Shown here piece after piece: positions 44,171-53,340 of a stretch of 64,000 bases of DNA. Position 1 is the first letter of the stretch. The number at the start of each line of letters is the position of its first letter. Made by a program: the position numbers and the translations under genes. The notes under the pieces were generated by a model, which was not told where the DNA came from, did no database searches, and saw only the letters and a list, made by a program, of their open reading frames with translations. Source of the DNA: CAVTWJ01 sp963849485 (GTDB lineage Bacteria; Oederibacteriota; Muellerivitia; Muellerivitales; Muellerivitaceae); NCBI GenBank assembly GCA_963849485.1, contig CAWKIF010000079.1:202655-266654 (forward strand), written 5' to 3'.

Positions 44171-45757
44171 TTAGAAACGGTACCAAGAAGCGAACATCAG
44201 GCGCTGATCCAGCATGTCGCAAGTCGGATCGGAACCATTCCCTGTCCCGTTAGCCAGATAGTGGGTATCGAAACGGGCGTATTCAATAGCCAGACGGATG
44301 CTGGGTGTCATGTCCTGCATGACGTTCACGAACAAGTTGGAATCATCATTGTAGGTGGATTTCGCAGTGGCAAATCCTGAGCCAACCGCTTGGCCGATAT
44401 TCGGAGAGTAGATTTCCCCGTAACCCAGCGTGACGATGGTCCCGATGTTGGCGGGTAATTGGATCTGCATTTGGCCGGTCATGGATTCCAACAAGAGCAG
44501 TTGTAGTCCGCCCGTCCCGTCGATGAAGGCCACATCCGGGTCCAGGTTAGCCGTATAGTTGCCATTACCGGTGGATTGGGCAATTCCGGCTAAGCCGCCA
44601 AAACCACCGCCGTTGAATCCGTCAACATCGCCCGCGCCGTAGGTCCACTCCCCGGTCAAGGCCACGCTTACATTGTCCTTGCTGTCGGTGGAAGGAACCA
44701 CGGGAATGAAGGCGTCAATCGCCGCCGCGCTTCCCCATTCGTTAGCGTAATTGTAAAGGGTTGAGTTCGGCAGGCCCGTGTTGGGGTCGGTGTTGGTTGT
44801 GAAAGCATAATTGCGGTTGGTGATTGAAAAGCCCAGGCTGGCGGGCTGCAGATGCGGGGCCCCCGTCGCATAGGTGAACCGGCCTTGCCAGGTGGGGAAC
44901 AAAAAGCGGATGCCCCCGTTCAGGTTCGGCATGTCGGAAATGATTTCCATCGGCATTTCCGCGTCCACCGCGAGCTGGATCTTCAAGTCGCTGATAGGGT
45001 CGAGGGTCTTCATCACCCGCGCCTGGGGAATGCGCTCGTACAGGGTACCCATGACCGGCTGGTCGCTGACGGTAGCCAAGACGTAATCCATGTTCCAGCC
45101 AAACAAGGTCCAGTATTGACCGACCAGGAAATCCCACCCGTCCTTCTGGGCGTCCAGGTAGGCATGCCGAAGGCGAAGGGTAGGCTGGGTGAAAAACTTA
45201 TATTCATTGTTGTTCGTGGCCAGGTTATTGTTGGAAGTGGTGGTCTTAACAGGGGGTGCGACATAGGTGACACCACCCACAATCGTGGTGCCGGTCGTGA
45301 TAGTGGCTAAAGGATTCGCGGTCGCCGCAAAACCCGGGCCTGGATCGTAACCAAAAAAGTCACCTTCGATATATCCCTTCGTTTTCCAGCCGTCAACCGC
45401 CGTTTGGGCCAGGAAATCGATGCGTGAGTTACGCAGAGAAAACAGGGTCCAACCATTGTCACCGACATAGGACGCAGGTTGTTTCACCCCGCTGTTCCCC
45501 ACCGTCTCGGTGAAGGACTGGGTGCTGTCGTTGATGATGTCGGTTTCAGCGAATCCATGAACCTCGATTTGAAGTCCCTGTTGCTTCTCCACATTCGCGA
45601 TCCGGTTCGTGAGGCCCCCGATCGCCGAATTAACATCCTCCATCAAAACGCTGGATGAATCGTCCGTCGCCATCGCATCATCCTTGGCGAAAGCCGGGCA
45701 GTTCAGGGCCACCAGCGATCCGGCCAAAAGCAGAGTCAACAACCAAATCCTTTTCAT
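44171..45757 (-). CDS. Outer-membrane porin, DcaP/phosphate-starvation type
   Basis: This 528-residue beta-barrel protein has a signal peptide (about 1-24), a short coiled coil around residues 40-62 (AIGGLTNRIANVEKQQ) and a barrel domain starting at VHGFAETDII. It ends with the outer-membrane assembly signature, a final Phe in ASWYRF. The position beside pst genes and a PHO-like box upstream suggest that it admits phosphate or phosphoesters in starvation. The DcaP-like resemblance is by layout only. Confidence 0.75.
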   Translation of the reverse strand: MKRIWLLTLLLAGSLVALNCPAFAKDDAMATDDSSSVLMEDVNSAIGGLTNRIANVEKQQGLQIEVHGFAETDIINDSTQSFTETVGNSGVKQPASYVGDNGWTLFSLRNSRIDFLAQTAVDGWKTKGYIEGDFFGYDPGPGFAATANPLATITTGTTIVGGVTYVAPPVKTTTSNNNLATNNNEYKFFTQPTLRLRHAYLDAQKDGWDFLVGQYWTLFGWNMDYVLATVSDQPVMGTLYERIPQARVMKTLDPISDLKIQLAVDAEMPMEIISDMPNLNGGIRFLFPTWQGRFTYATGAPHLQPASLGFSITNRNYAFTTNTDPNTGLPNSTLYNYANEWGSAAAIDAFIPVVPSTDSKDNVSVALTGEWTYGAGDVDGFNGGGFGGLAGIAQSTGNGNYTANLDPDVAFIDGTGGLQLLLLESMTGQMQIQLPANIGTIVTLGYGEIYSPNIGQAVGSGFATAKSTYNDDSNLFVNVMQDMTPSIRLAIEYARFDTHYLANGTGNGSDPTCDMLDQRLMFASWYRF

Positions 45758-46116
45758 AACCTCTCCTCTGTTCTTAATTTTTTCCCGTCGCCGGGTTCGT
45801 CGTTTGACTTTGGCTCTGGAAAGCCTTGATCTAAAAAACCCTGTTTCGGAAAAATTTCTGGGAGACTCTATAGATGGGGTCTGGTCGCAACATCACAACA
45901 GTGTTAAATTCTGGTTAACATTACTTATTTGTCATATTTTGAATAAGATCATGAGGGGAATTATTATTTTCGTTACGCACCCAAAACGCTTCTATTTCAA
46001 CACAATTGGATTTTATAGTTCCTTTTAGCCTGATAAATTTAACAATCATTCCTTTAATCGATAGGCGCGGGGAAAGGTGCCCACTCGGTTCCCTGACTTC
46101 CGGACGCCCCCCTGAT
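45758..46116. other. Promoter gap between porin and phosphatase genes
   Basis: No gene is seen. The stretch holds the PHO-like box (45903-45919) and, at 46072-46112, a sequence resembling the porin terminator hairpin. The central part is AT-rich. Confidence 0.6.
45903..45919 (-). promoter_or_regulatory. Candidate PHO box upstream of the porin
   Basis: GTTAA at 45903 and GTTAAC at 45914 lie 11 bases apart; the minus strand reads TTAAC-N6-TTAACA. The box lies 146 bases upstream of the porin start, in an AT-rich gap. Confidence 0.55.
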
Positions 46117-47517
46117 TTACTTCGCTAGTATTTCGTCCAATTCCTTCTGGCTGGAAGCTTCCCTCAATTCGTTGATCTTGATCCAGTCCTCCGCCTTGAT
46201 GGTTTCCTTGGCTGAGACCGGGTAGTACTTGGAGAAAACCTCCCGGGTCGCTTTGTCCGAATCGATCTTTTCGGTCAGGGCCTGCAGGGTGTCGGGGTCA
46301 TAACCCTTCACACCGTAGGTTTGGTCAAAGTCGTATTCCAGATCCCACTTCCCGCCACCGCTTCCCTTGGCCGTGGCGAGGTTCTTGAGATAGAAGGTAG
46401 CCATGTCCTGGATCGCCCCCGTTCCCTTGTCGTATTCCATCACCTGGAACCCCGGGTTGTTGAACCGGATGGGGCTCACCGCCGGGCAGATGTGTGTGAC
46501 CAAAAAGGGCTTGCCGTCGGAACCCTTCAACAACTTGAAGTCATCCATGTGGGTATGGCCCGCGAAGATGAATTCCACGGTGTCGGAATAATCACGCATC
46601 AGCTTGCAAAAGGCGTCCTCGTTCTCGGTGCCCCAGAAAAACTTGCCCGGCTTTTTGCCGTCGGGCTTGGTCAGGGCCTTGAGGGTCCCGAACACATCCG
46701 TTTGGGGCGGGATGTGCATGATCAATTGGACCTTCTGTTGGTTCGCCTTGGCGTCGGCTAGTCGGCCCTTGAGCCAGGTCAATTCTTCCCCGCCCGCCAC
46801 GTCGTTGGGCATGGAATGGCAGGAGTCGTTGGAATACCTGTTCGACCAGTAGATGTCGTTGATCACGATAAAGCGGGTGTTGGCCAGGGTCGGGTGGGGC
46901 AGTTCGTAATAGCCGGCGTCGGCCATGGTCTGGAGCGCCTCCGGGTGGCCCTTCAGCACGTCCCATTCCTTCGTGATGTCCTTCAGAAACTGGGTCTTGG
47001 TGGCCATCATGTAGTCCCCGCATTCGGAATCGTTGTTGCCCAGGGAGAAATAAACCGGCGTGCCGGAAAGGATCTTCTGCACCTCGCGCGACACGAAGAC
47101 TTCGGTCTTGGTCACGAAATCCTCATAGGCCTGTTCCTCTTTCCCGCCCACAGGCTCGAAAAGATCCCGCGACTCGTGCACCAGGTAATCCCCCGTCACT
47201 ACCGCGAAATCGTAGGGGCCCTTCTTTTGGGCTTCGGTCAGGGCGGAAACCAAGAGAGGATAATTGGTGTCCTTGCCGAAAGCGGCGAAAGCCTCGTCGG
47301 TAGCGGATTGGAAAATGGCTTCCCATTGGTCCACCGGCGCGGCAATGAGTTTCTTGATCAGGTCAGGGTTGGCGAAGGGGTTCAGGTGGAGATCTGAAAG
47401 AAGCAGGATATTCCCTTTGGTTTTATCCATCTTTCCGTCCCAGGGCAGGCCCTTCGACCAGCCGATACCGGCGATCAGGATAAAAACACCAACTGAAATA
47501 AATAGCATTTTTTTCAC
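46117..47517 (-). CDS. Secreted metallophosphoesterase (acid sphingomyelinase-like fold)
   Basis: This 466-residue protein has a signal peptide (about 1-22) and the metal motifs LLSDLHLNPF, VTGDYLVHES, SLGNNDSECGDY and FAGHTHMDDF in order. It belongs to the calcineurin-like phosphoesterases with similarity to acid sphingomyelinase-type enzymes. In the phosphate-starvation setting it probably frees phosphate from esters in the periplasm. A PHO-like box (47584-47600) is found 67 bases upstream. The C-terminal 60 residues are helical and may be a separate cap. Confidence 0.85.
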   Translation of the reverse strand: MKKMLFISVGVFILIAGIGWSKGLPWDGKMDKTKGNILLLSDLHLNPFANPDLIKKLIAAPVDQWEAIFQSATDEAFAAFGKDTNYPLLVSALTEAQKKGPYDFAVVTGDYLVHESRDLFEPVGGKEEQAYEDFVTKTEVFVSREVQKILSGTPVYFSLGNNDSECGDYMMATKTQFLKDITKEWDVLKGHPEALQTMADAGYYELPHPTLANTRFIVINDIYWSNRYSNDSCHSMPNDVAGGEELTWLKGRLADAKANQQKVQLIMHIPPQTDVFGTLKALTKPDGKKPGKFFWGTENEDAFCKLMRDYSDTVEFIFAGHTHMDDFKLLKGSDGKPFLVTHICPAVSPIRFNNPGFQVMEYDKGTGAIQDMATFYLKNLATAKGSGGGKWDLEYDFDQTYGVKGYDPDTLQALTEKIDSDKATREVFSKYYPVSAKETIKAEDWIKINELREASSQKELDEILAK

Positions 47518-47583
47518 TTTGCCCTCCTCAAGCCTTTAGTCCCCATCCGCAGCTTCTGTATAGGGATCGAATCACCCCGGGTT

Positions 47584-47600
47584 GTTAATAATGAGTTAAT
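47584..47600 (-). promoter_or_regulatory. Candidate PHO box upstream of the phosphatase
   Basis: GTTAAT occurs at 47584 and again at 47595, 11 bases apart; the minus strand reads TTAAC-N6-TTAACA. A TATACA resembling a -10 lies 21 bases beyond. The box also sits about 75 bases from the start of the divergent gene at 47674 and may serve both. Confidence 0.6.
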
Positions 47601-47673
47601 TTTTATTCCTTTTTATCGTTGGAAATAATTCGGAAATCTTTATCGTAAAATTGTTGTAATTGATCAAGGATGA

Positions 47674-48414
47674 ATGGGGGGAGGCGTCTTGAAAAATAAT
47701 GCTTTACGGCCGTTGTTATTGACTACCCTTGCGCTTCTCGCCTCCCTATTCCCTTACTCACCAACAAACGCGATGGACTCCGCAGAGACACACCCTTGGG
47801 GAACCTCCCTCGCTGATTTCCGATCTTCCCGGGGGTCCAAGACGACCTTCTCGGTGGATCGGTTGAATGCCCGGGTGCTGGATTACCTACTCATGGATTT
47901 CCACGAGGTTCCCAAGGATGATCCAGCCCGGGCTCCCAAATGTTCGGCCCAAACCATCGCCGGTGACCCGGCCCTTTACATTTTCTACCGGGGGAAGTTT
48001 TGCGCTGTTTCCCGGCCCCTTCCCCTGGATGTCTATTCGCCGATGGTAAAAGACCTGCGCTCGAAAAGCCCATCCCTCTCTCAAAACCATTGCCGGGTCG
48101 TCGGGGATTACCGGGGAGAGTACGGTTCCGAAAACCTGTTTTTCAATATTTCAGGTTTCACGAGCGGGGACGGAAGCTTGTTTTTTCTGGTGAAGGTGAC
48201 CGGTTATTACGAAGCGCCGGACTTTTACGGCAACAAGGCCTATGGCTTGGTGGAAGCCGGGCAGGGCGACCCCTTAGCGGTCTTTCAGATCGAAGTTTCA
48301 CCGGACTACTTCAAGGGTGACAATGCTTACAAGGATTTACTTGAAAATCGAAAAAACCCGGCCCCCGGCGCCTTGAACTTTTTACAGAAATTAAGCCAAA
48401 GCATCGAGCATTGA
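47674..48414 (+). CDS. Secreted protein of unknown function
   Basis: This 246-residue protein has a clear signal peptide (hydrophobic stretch around 12-32, ending PTNAMDS). It has no recognised family. The mature part is rich in aromatic residues and has a single pair of Cys around residues 90-112 and another Cys at CRVVGDYRGEYGSE. The start could also be a TTG at 47689, which has GGAGG upstream. It is divergent from the phosphatase gene and shares the PHO-like box, so it may be part of the phosphate response. Confidence 0.6.
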   Translation: MGGGVLKNNALRPLLLTTLALLASLFPYSPTNAMDSAETHPWGTSLADFRSSRGSKTTFSVDRLNARVLDYLLMDFHEVPKDDPARAPKCSAQTIAGDPALYIFYRGKFCAVSRPLPLDVYSPMVKDLRSKSPSLSQNHCRVVGDYRGEYGSENLFFNISGFTSGDGSLFFLVKVTGYYEAPDFYGNKAYGLVEAGQGDPLAVFQIEVSPDYFKGDNAYKDLLENRKNPAPGALNFLQKLSQSIEH

Positions 48415-48429
48415 GGGCGGGAAGGGCCG

Positions 48430-48981
48430 TTATTTGTCCACGCCGGAACCCACAATGGTCGCCAACTGCAACAGCCTTGAACTCATCTTCAGTTTTCCTT
48501 TTTCCACCTGGCCGGGATTGATCGACAGCGCCACCCGGTCGTCCTTACGGTCGAACTCGACCATGCCGCCTTTTTGCGCGAAAAGATTGATATCGGAAAC
48601 GGTCAGGACGTAATCGGGTTTCAAGGCGGAGAGGATTTCCTTCAAGCGGCCCTTTTGGGAGACCGAGATATAGAGGACCTGGCATAGGCCGAGATCCTTG
48701 GCGTTCACATGGCTGATATTTTTGATCGCGACCGGGTGGCCGTTGAACCACTTTCCCTTTTCCAATTCCAATAGTTTCTTGTAAAAGTCCTCGTCGCCCA
48801 CTACTCCGTAAATGAAGTCGTTAAAGGTCGGGCCCAGGGCCGCATCCGGCCAATCCACGTACTGGCTCACCTTGACGAAATAATCGAGTTTTTCTTCCTC
48901 CGCTCCGGCCCAAGCCGGTGCAAGAGCGAGATGGGAAAAGGTCGTCATCAAATACATTAAAGCGCTAAGAAAAAGACGCAA
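48430..48981 (-). CDS. YfiR family periplasmic protein
   Basis: This 183-residue protein has a signal peptide (about 1-26, ending PAWAGA). The mature domain matches YfiR: KLDYFVKVSQYVDWPD, the ISVSQKGRLKEILSAL segment and VSDINLFAQKGGMVEF with RVALSINPG. YfiR represses the membrane diguanylate cyclase YfiN in Pseudomonas. No such cyclase gene is found in this window, so its partner lies elsewhere or it acts differently. It is convergent with the gene at 47674. Confidence 0.82.
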   Translation of the reverse strand: MRLFLSALMYLMTTFSHLALAPAWAGAEEEKLDYFVKVSQYVDWPDAALGPTFNDFIYGVVGDEDFYKKLLELEKGKWFNGHPVAIKNISHVNAKDLGLCQVLYISVSQKGRLKEILSALKPDYVLTVSDINLFAQKGGMVEFDRKDDRVALSINPGQVEKGKLKMSSRLLQLATIVGSGVDK

Positions 48982-49152
48982 TGCTGTCCTCCGGGGGTTT
49001 ACTTCTAGGTTGATTAAAAAGGGCGTGGGTTTGAACCAAGTTCAGTCTGGGGCCGAAACGAAGGCATTCGATCGGGGGAGCAAAACCTTAGTCTGATTCG
49101 CAGTTTAATCAGAAGAAGTTCCCAAGCAAAGATCATTCAGGACTCTAGACAA

Positions 49153-49169
49153 GTAAATTGTAAGTTAAC
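49153..49169 (-). promoter_or_regulatory. Weak PHO-like box upstream of the YfiR gene
   Basis: GTAAA at 49153 and GTTAAC at 49164 are 11 bases apart, so the minus strand reads TTAAC-N6-TTTAC. It fits the family of boxes in this region but is less perfect, and no -10 is convincing behind it. Confidence 0.35.
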
Positions 49170-49224
49170 CGGAGGGTTCCAATTTGGGTAAAGCGGAAAA
49201 AATATTGTCTTCGCGCTTGTTCGA

Positions 49225-51190
49225 TCAATGTTGTTGGGCAATCTCGAGGGCGCAGACCTTCGCGTTCTGGACGGAGGAAATGAAGTGGATGTGGATCATC
49301 CCTTCGGCGTCCGGGCGGATATCTTGAAAACTCCGGTCGAGGGCTTGGTCGAAACCCTTGGCCTCCTTAAGGATATCAAAATGATCGAGGACCTTTTTCC
49401 CATTGATGAGTACATCAAAAATCCTCTGGCCTTCCCTCTTTATATAAGTCTCGGCGAATCTCAAATTCACCAGGTACTTCCCCGGCAAGACCGGCAGGTC
49501 ATAGCTAAAATCCCGGCTCCAACGCTCGGTTTGATAGAGTTCGGGCGTTTGGGTTCCGCTGATGGCGTCAAAAGTCTGGGCGGTATCGCCCCCCGAATAA
49601 CCCACATCCGAAATCCAATCCTTACCCTCTTTATCGCGAAATTCGTAACCACCCACCCGGATCCGCCAATGGTCTGTGGCGGGCAGGGGCGTCGGGGTGG
49701 GACGGGGCGAGAGGGCCGCCGGTTCCGGCACGACCCCGGGGAGCGTCTCAAACCAGGCGAAATCGGCGTGATTCCGGGATTCTTTTCCGTTGGAAGTGGC
49801 GTAAAGGCCGATGACGGTGCCGGTGAACCCGCCCGCCTTTTCCTTGGAAAGGTCCTCAGAGGGTGAGGCGGCCAAGGTCTTCCAAGACTTGCCGTCGGCG
49901 GACCAGGCGAATTGGTAACGGTCTTCCAAGCAGGCGATTTCCAGTTGGACCTTGTTCGAATCCAAAGGTTGTTGGGCGATCCAATATTCCCTGCTTTTGA
50001 CCCAGTTGCGGACGAAGATCAGGTTCTTTCCGTCAAACCGCCCCGCTCCGATCTCATAGTGGTTGTCGTCGTTGGACCGTACGCAAAGGCCTGCCTCCTC
50101 GCCGTCCTGGCGGGGCATGAATTCCATGCCCGTGCGCGCGCTGAGGCGGAAGGCGCTTTGGCGCACCCCCACAAAGGCAGGCTCTTCCGATTTCCGGGTC
50201 AGGCGGTCCTTCGCGGTGCGGATGCGCAGGTACCCCTTCCGGTCGGACAACGAGAAATTCTTAGGGTCGTAATTGCGCACATGAAGCCAATTCATCCCCA
50301 GCTTTTCGGTGTTGAAAAGCGTCCTTGGCTCGGGGGCCTTCACAGGAAAGGGCGGCAATAGGGGGGCTTCCATCTCCAGGGCCACATGATGGTTCCGGCC
50401 CGCGACGGGCCATCCGCCGGCGGTCCAGGAAACGGGCGATAGGAAGGTCTCCCGGCCCAACACCGACGTTCCCTTTTGGGGCCGGGTGCCGAGGAATAAC
50501 ATCCACCAGGTCCCGTCCGGCGCGTCAAACAAGTCGGCGTGGCCGGTGCATTGGATGGGGCTTTGGGGCTCATCCCGCTCGGTGAGAATGGGGTTGTGGG
50601 GGCAGGGCTCAAAGGGGCCCCAGGGGTTGTCCCCCCGGGCCGCGATTTCCGTGTGCCGGTCCCCCGTTCCCCCCGGCCGCGATCAGGAGGAAATACTTGC
50701 CCTTCAACTTGTAAAGGTGGGGGCCCTCGTTCCATTCATCCGGGTAAGACCAGATCTGCTTGAAGGGGGTCATGGGTTTCAAGGTGGCCGGGTCCAATTC
50801 CGCCTGGAAGATGCCGTTTTGACCGTCCATTCCGGCCCGGGAATAATAGATCTTCCCGTCCTCGTCAAAAAACAGGGAGCCGTCGATCCCGAAATCGTTC
50901 AGCCAAACCGGGTCCGACCAGGGGCCCGCCGGCTCCTTGGCGGTAACGATGAAATTTCCCCCCTCCCGAGACGTTGCAGCAGGTGAGGTAAAAAAGCCCC
51001 TTCCAATAACGCAGGGTCGGCGCGTAAAGGCCGCCCCCGTCGGTGGCGCCTTTCAAGGGCAGTTGGCTGGGCCGGTCCAGCGCGTTTCCGATCTGCTCCC
51101 AATGCACCAGGTCCCGGCTGTGGTAGATCGGCAGTCCCGGAAAAAACTCAAAGGTGGAATTGGCCGCGCGGCTGAGGCCCCCCCCACGAA
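49225..51190 (-). CDS. GH43 glycosidase with beta-sandwich and malectin domains; 5' end missing and two frameshifts
   Basis: The protein covers most of a GH43 beta-xylosidase/arabinofuranosidase: STFEFFPGLPIYHSRDL near the start, DGGGLYAPTLRYWKG with a likely catalytic Asp, then FNEGP-like SYPDEWNEGPHLYKL, and IQCTGHADLFDAPDG. A beta-sandwich domain follows (about 49700-50300), then a malectin-type domain (WRIRVGGYEFRDKEG, RSFQDIRPDAEGMIHIHF) at the C-terminus. The frame shifts twice, near 50960 and near 50680, both in runs of G or C. The first 25-30 residues are missing because the sequence changes to heme O synthase at about 51178-51186. Confidence 0.8.
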
Positions 51191-51346
51191 ATTCATCGGC
51201 CCGCGCCAGCCGATGTAAAATCCGACGAGCGTCGTCAGCAACACCAGGGCGGTCAGCCGCGCCTTGGTCAGATCCGCGATGACGGATACCAGGCTTTTTT
51301 CCGCGACGTTGGTTGGGGTTGAAACCTCCACGGCGATTTTCTTCAC
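51178..51346 (-). CDS. ctaB: Protoheme IX farnesyltransferase (heme O synthase), N-terminal fragment only
   Basis: The first 55 or so residues match CtaB: ADLTKARLTALVLLTTLVGFY is the conserved start of this membrane prenyltransferase, which adds a farnesyl group to heme B. After GWRGPMNF the reading enters unrelated sequence inside a GH43 gene. The GTG start overlaps the ctaA stop by 4 bases (GTGA), so the start is secure. The missing 245 or so codons and the abrupt change mark a junction in the assembly. Confidence 0.85.
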
Positions 51347-52401
51347 TTGTTAGCGGCCATGACCGGCTGCGCACCAAACGCCGCCAGAGGCCGGACTTCA
51401 GTTGACGGTTCCGCACGGCAGAAGGCCACGAAGCACCACATGGCGCCGACGGTCAGCGCTAGCGCGCCGACCAGCACGTGCGTGGTTGCCACGTCGGCGG
51501 CCTTGTTATACCAGATCGTCGCCGCACCCAGCGCCACCTGCGCCAGAATCAACATCAGCCAGGCCAGGGCCAGTTTCGCGAGCGAATCCTTCCGGCCGAG
51601 CCGTTGCCACGCCTGCCAGGCGCACCCGGCCACCAGAATGAAGATGGCCAGGGCGAGACCACGATGGACCATTTGCAGTTCAATCTGAAACGGAGTGATG
51701 GGGTTCTCGCCATTGACCTCAACCCGGCGGGCGTTGTAACCGGCGACGGCGTCCGCGCTGGTGTCCGGCCACCAATGGCCGTAGGCCAGCGGAAAATCAG
51801 GAATGGCCAGGCCGGCATGCTGGTGGCGCATGGTGGCCCCGAGCATCAACTGGCCAAGGATCACGATGGTGGTGGCCAGCACCAGGGTCCGCAAACCGGC
51901 CGGCACCCGGAGGCTTTGCCGGTCGGCCACCAGCCCGGCCCAGAACCGGCTGGTGAACAGCGCCAGGGCACAGGTCAAAACGAAAAAAAGTTGGGCGATC
52001 GTCCCATGAAAAACACCGAGCGAATCCATGTGCAGGGTCACGCGCAAACCGCCCAGAACACCCTGCGCCGCCACCAGCACCAGGGCCGTCACCCCGAGCC
52101 AGCGCATCCAGCGACGCGCCTCCCTGAACCAGAGCCAGACGGCCAGAATCAGGGTCATCAGGCCGACCGCCGAGGCGAGCAACCGGTGGGTGTGTTCATA
52201 GAAAATGCCGCCGATCCATTGTGCCGGCGGAAACAAAAACATGTTGTAACCGTAGGTGTTCGGCCAGTCCGGCACGGACATGCCGGCTTCGTGGCTGGTG
52301 ACGAGGCCGCCCAGCCCGAGCAGCAAAAACGTGGCGGCCGCGGTCAGCACGGCGAACCAATGCAGCCATGAATTCGTTTTTATGGGCGTCTCGATGCTCA
52401 T
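51343..52401 (-). CDS. ctaA: Heme A synthase
   Basis: CtaA/COX15 oxidises heme O to heme A for cytochrome oxidases. The 352-residue protein has eight membrane helices in two repeats, with the heme histidines in YEHTHRLLAS, GVFHGTIAQ, MVHRGLALA and TTHVLVGAL, and TSHEAGMSVPDWPNTYGYNMF typical of the bacterial type. It overlaps ctaB in the usual synthesis pair. Oxidase subunit genes are not in the window. Confidence 0.93.
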   Translation of the reverse strand: MSIETPIKTNSWLHWFAVLTAAATFLLLGLGGLVTSHEAGMSVPDWPNTYGYNMFLFPPAQWIGGIFYEHTHRLLASAVGLMTLILAVWLWFREARRWMRWLGVTALVLVAAQGVLGGLRVTLHMDSLGVFHGTIAQLFFVLTCALALFTSRFWAGLVADRQSLRVPAGLRTLVLATTIVILGQLMLGATMRHQHAGLAIPDFPLAYGHWWPDTSADAVAGYNARRVEVNGENPITPFQIELQMVHRGLALAIFILVAGCAWQAWQRLGRKDSLAKLALAWLMLILAQVALGAATIWYNKAADVATTHVLVGALALTVGAMWCFVAFCRAEPSTEVRPLAAFGAQPVMAANK

Positions 52402-52459
52402 TTAAAAAATCCAGACACTCCGGCTCCTTCAGCCGGAACTGGCAGCTTCCGTTTAAAAA

Positions 52460-53170
52460 TCATTTCACTTCAAAGGTGAAATTCACGGTCGCGTCGCCAT
52501 CCTTGACTTCCACCGCCTGCGTCTGCGCCCCCAGTTTGCGGTGCGCCACCTCCACGGTATATTTTCCCGGGGGAACATTCTTGATGACGAATTTGCCATC
52601 CTTGTCGCTGACGCAGAAGTACGGGCTGTCAATCACACTGACCCAGGCGAACATCCACGGATGCACGTCGCATTTGAAGCGCAGGAACATTTCCGGCTGT
52701 GGGAAGGTGTAGTCCAAGTCCGCACCACCGGCCATCTGCACCTGATTGGATTCGGGATTGCCCGGCACGGTCGGCGTAGCGTGAACATTATGAATGCAGG
52801 CGTCGGAATTTTTGACGATGAGTTTCTGGCCGGTCTGAATGGCGAGAATTTGGGGCACGTACAGGCAGCCCTTCTGGTCCAGGATCGCGGGCGGCGCGCT
52901 CGCGCCGGTGGACTTGCCGGTGACACCCTTCAAGGAGACCACCACGTCCGCCAGTTCGCCCTTGGCGCCGACGACGTAAAAATGGGTCGTCGGCACTGCC
53001 TGATACATCGCACCGCAGTTGGCGTCTTCCTTGAGCGGCGTGATTTCCTTTTCCGGCGGCGGCGTGCCTTTGAGGGTGATGACGCCGACAATGTCCGCCG
53101 CGGACACCGCCGGCACGATCGACAGCGCCGCGAGCAAAGTAAATATCGAGGATACTTTAAGTATTTTCAT
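52460..53170 (-). CDS. Secreted cupredoxin-like copper protein with a C-terminal repeat domain
   Basis: From the ATG at 53170 (signal peptide ending PAVSA) it is 236 residues. A type I copper site is suggested by CIHNVHATP and FKCDVHPWMFAWV (His, Cys, His, Met pattern). The last 60 residues (GKFVIKNVPPGKYTVEVAHR) look like a carboxypeptidase-regulatory beta-sandwich. Proteins of this kind are often annotated as methylamine-utilisation or plastocyanin-like. Next to heme and cytochrome genes it is likely an electron carrier, though the role is inferred. Confidence 0.7.
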   Translation of the reverse strand: MKILKVSSIFTLLAALSIVPAVSAADIVGVITLKGTPPPEKEITPLKEDANCGAMYQAVPTTHFYVVGAKGELADVVVSLKGVTGKSTGASAPPAILDQKGCLYVPQILAIQTGQKLIVKNSDACIHNVHATPTVPGNPESNQVQMAGGADLDYTFPQPEMFLRFKCDVHPWMFAWVSVIDSPYFCVSDKDGKFVIKNVPPGKYTVEVAHRKLGAQTQAVEVKDGDATVNFTFEVK

Positions 53171-53340
53171 GTTATAGAATTCAAAAAGCGTGTGAATTTT
53201 ATCATCCGCCCTAATCGTGGGCAAGCCCTTGTGAAAAATTTCACGCGCCCTCATCGGCCCTGCCCTATTATTGACGGCAGCTAATCGTTTGCGTTCCAAT
53301 CAGCCACCTTGCATTGAGCCGGCGCCGGCCGGCGGTCGGA

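Noticed and set aside
51053..51346. A real CtaB-GH43 fusion protein.
   Set aside because: The frame after residue 55 is out of register with GH43 and the CtaB catalytic Asp motifs are missing; a join artefact is simpler.
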